Positions 61,510 to 64,000 of a DNA stretch of 64,000 nt are shown here, piece by piece (position 1 is the stretch's first letter; the number at the start of each line of letters is the position of its first letter). The notes under the pieces were generated by a model. That model did no database searches and had not been told where the DNA came from. It saw only the letters and a program-made list of their open reading frames with translations. Source of the DNA: Polydactylus sextarius (Eukaryota > Chordata > Actinopteri > Polynemidae). The translations under genes were made by a program, and so were the position numbers. The stretch lies in contig CM028920.1 in assembly GCA_016801845.1 (NCBI GenBank), forward strand, positions 2,294,001-2,358,000, read 5' to 3'.

Positions 61510-61715
61510 ACACACACACACACACACACATACACACACACTCAAACAGGGATGTGGGTGTTACAAACAGATCTAATGAATGAAACATGCATGCACACGC
61601 AACTGAACTGCCAGGACATTTTAACACAAGAAATGAAGTGATAACACACAACACGACAGTGACACACAGAAGAACCATACAGGGAATTACACACACAAAA
61701 GGTACACACAGACAG

Positions 61716-61755
<40 letters not shown>

Positions 61756-61867
61756 CAAGGCATGCAGGGAACCAACTCAAAGCAAATACAGCACACACAC
61801 ATATGAAGTCATATCCTCTCCTGCTGTTTTACCTGACTGAAGATTCAATGTATAATAATAATAATAA

Positions 61868-61899
<32 letters not shown>

Positions 61900-64000
61900 T
61901 TTTACTGGACTAAGCAGTTTACTGGACTGAAGAGTAAAATGTTTGTATTTTTAACGGCTATATTGAGACAAACTACGTTTGTACGTTTGTGACGAGTGCA
62001 ATGATCGTATCTGCAGATGGAGACTGGATCAGTACAGGAAGTGATATTCACAGGCACTGGGACAGTGAGGTTAAAGGTCAACGCTCTTACTGCAGCTCAC
62101 ATGAATGTGACAAGCCATTTCTTGTTCTGTGAGAAACCCTTGATACATTCAACGTGAAAGGATTTCATGAAATCGTGATTTAAAGAAAAAACATCAGGCT
62201 GTAGATTCACAGATACACAGAAATCAGGTTAGTCAGAGAAATGAGTGACAACTGACACCTTTGTGTTCAGTCGTGGTCAAAAGCTTGTCCACCTTTTGAA
62301 AGCTTTTTGAGGACTGACCACAGGTCCCCAATGGAATTAACATGTGGGAAGTTTACTGAGCGCAAAATTTAACGTATAACGTCCAAGAACAAACACATCA
62401 ACACCAAATTGATCATCAGGAGTAGTATCAGTTTGATACTATTCTATACTCATGGAGACGTGACATCTTTGCCGTCCTTCATGACACCAGGCCATTGTCC
62501 AAAAGTCTATGCCTCAGAAACGAGGGTGTAAATCTCACACCCACCTACAGAGCAACTCTCTTGGTGCTGACACGTTTCTGTAGCTGCTCAGGAGGAGACG
62601 GTCCTGCCACTTGTTGGACACTCCCGAACCTTTCTGCTTGACATTCTTGATGATCCAATAAATGGTTCTCTCATGTTCAATATTCTTAGCGGAAAGTCCC
62701 CTGTGTGGCCATTTTGATGCAAACCTGTGATGTTTGAACATGATTCTTTGGAGGTAACTATTGTTTACAACAGTCAGCACCAGAGGGATGTCAGCTGACA
62801 ATTGACTGTAGAATTTACAGTAAATACTTAGCAAAAAAAAAGTTGCCAATGGTACTGTTATACTGTAATGTCAACGTTAATTGCAGTATATTACAGGCTA
62901 CATTTTACAGGTTTTTGCTGGATGTAAATTACAGCAATTTACTAAAAAACATTTAATTATAGTCTTGTTTACAATAATATCTTGTATTTTATTCAAACTA
63001 TATAAATTACCTGGTAACCAGAGTTGCCACTAAATAACTGTGTAAAATGTTTTTACAGAAAAATTTAATTTTGTTTCATTTTTTTTTCCAATAGAAACTT
63101 GAAGAGACTTCTGCTTGTTATTAATCTACAATTAATCCAAGGATTGCATCAGATTAATAATCCATCAGAGCTGCTCTCACTGTATGATTATGTGTAGGAT
63201 TATCTGTAGGATTATGGGTAGAGAACAGTAGCCATCATGGCTCTCTGACAAAGACCAAGTTAAACTCACTGTCCCGGAGCCTCAGCTGGTCTTACTGTGC
63301 ATGTGAGTGTTCAGAAACAGAGACGTTGAGGTCTGAGGTTGAAGAATGGATGATGACGTCTTGAGAGACTGATGTTCATGAAGAAGTGAAGTTTTGTCAA
63401 ACTCCTTGTTCGCCTTTGCTCGCCGTTAATCTTCTTTTCTTCCTCACATAGTACATTTAAAGCGACTCCCTGATAAAGAGTTGACGGTGAGCGCACGTGC
63501 TCGGTGTCAGCGGGTGGCTGGTGATGCAGCGGGAGTCTTTTACGCCCAGGTTGGAGTGAGAATGTCAGAAACGAGAGTGTAAATTTACAATGTGGTTTTA
63601 CAAATGACATGTTCGACACTGTAACATTGTAACACTTTACCAAATAATGCAGCGCATCAGAACAAATCCGTGTAAACACAGCAGGTTGCTCTGCTGGTGG
63701 ACACTGCTGACGTCGTCATGTGAGAAGTTTCCCTCAGTAACATGACGCTGACACCTGGCATTAACACATCTGAACATGAGACTAGGAGTGGGAATCACCT
63801 CATGATTCCAACGGATTAAGATTGAAACGGCTGTGATGTGATGATGAAACAACTATCGGTGCATCTTAATGCATGTTTTTATCTATACGAGTTTCTTTTG
63901 TCTCACTTGGTACTTTCATAGAAAAGTATATGTAATGATCCAGAAGGAATTTACCTCCAGTATCTTTTATTTAATAACTTAACAACATATTCTGAATGTT
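61510..64000. other. exoc6 3' UTR and downstream flank
   Basis: The stop is followed at once by CA-rich sequence (61510-61540, 61720-61749) and a CT/CA run (61867-61900), which are probably in the 3' UTR. The first canonical AATAAA on the plus strand is at 62657-62662. The section 62270-62870 has repeat-like text, including CAGTCGTGGTCAAAAGCTTG, which resembles a Tc1-type terminus. No further gene was recognised. In other vertebrates cyp26c1 and cyp26a1 follow exoc6, but no cyp26 exon is visible here. Confidence 0.5.

Noticed and set aside
63311..63852. Minus-strand frames of 122 and 71 codons near the right end
   Set aside because: No family similarity or consistent splice structure; considered as a possible downstream cyp26 exon, but no heme-binding FGGG or other P450 motif is present.

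Overview
This is nuclear DNA from a ray-finned fish, most likely a teleost with a fairly compact genome. The evidence is spliced vertebrate genes with GT-AG introns, many (TG)n, (CA)n and GATA microsatellites, AT-rich introns, and several repeat families I recognise as common in teleosts. There are no bacterial or viral genes. Four protein-coding genes were assembled by joining exons in phase and comparing them with vertebrate families.

Layout: (1) 93-3348, minus strand: 5' part of lrrc45 (eight coding exons; the rest runs off the left edge). (2) 4657-8397, plus: complete trub1 (eight exons, 276 aa), head-to-head with lrrc45 across about 1.3 kb. (3) 12212-16570, plus: complete hhex (four exons, 295 aa). 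(4) 16571-32895: a 16 kb gene-free stretch with microsatellites, repeats and several complex blocks that look like conserved non-coding elements. (5) 32896-61509, plus: complete exoc6 (two alternative first exons and 22 shared exons; 801 or 815 aa). (6) 61510-64000: the exoc6 3' flank.

LRRC45 is a centrosome-linker protein, TRUB1 a pseudouridine synthase, HHEX a homeodomain repressor needed for liver, endothelial and blood development, and EXOC6 (Sec15) an exocyst subunit. They do not form a pathway. The hhex-exoc6 neighbourhood is an old vertebrate linkage (human 10q23). The likely functional link is regulatory: elements in the gene desert and in exoc6 introns may serve hhex.

I found no wholly new system. 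The most interesting signals are two in-phase candidate microexons in exoc6 (30 nt and 12 nt), a conserved-looking alternative first exon, a perfect hairpin with uORFs just upstream of the hhex start, TG tracts abutting two exoc6 acceptors, and the array of candidate regulatory blocks. None of the conservation claims could be tested here by alignment.
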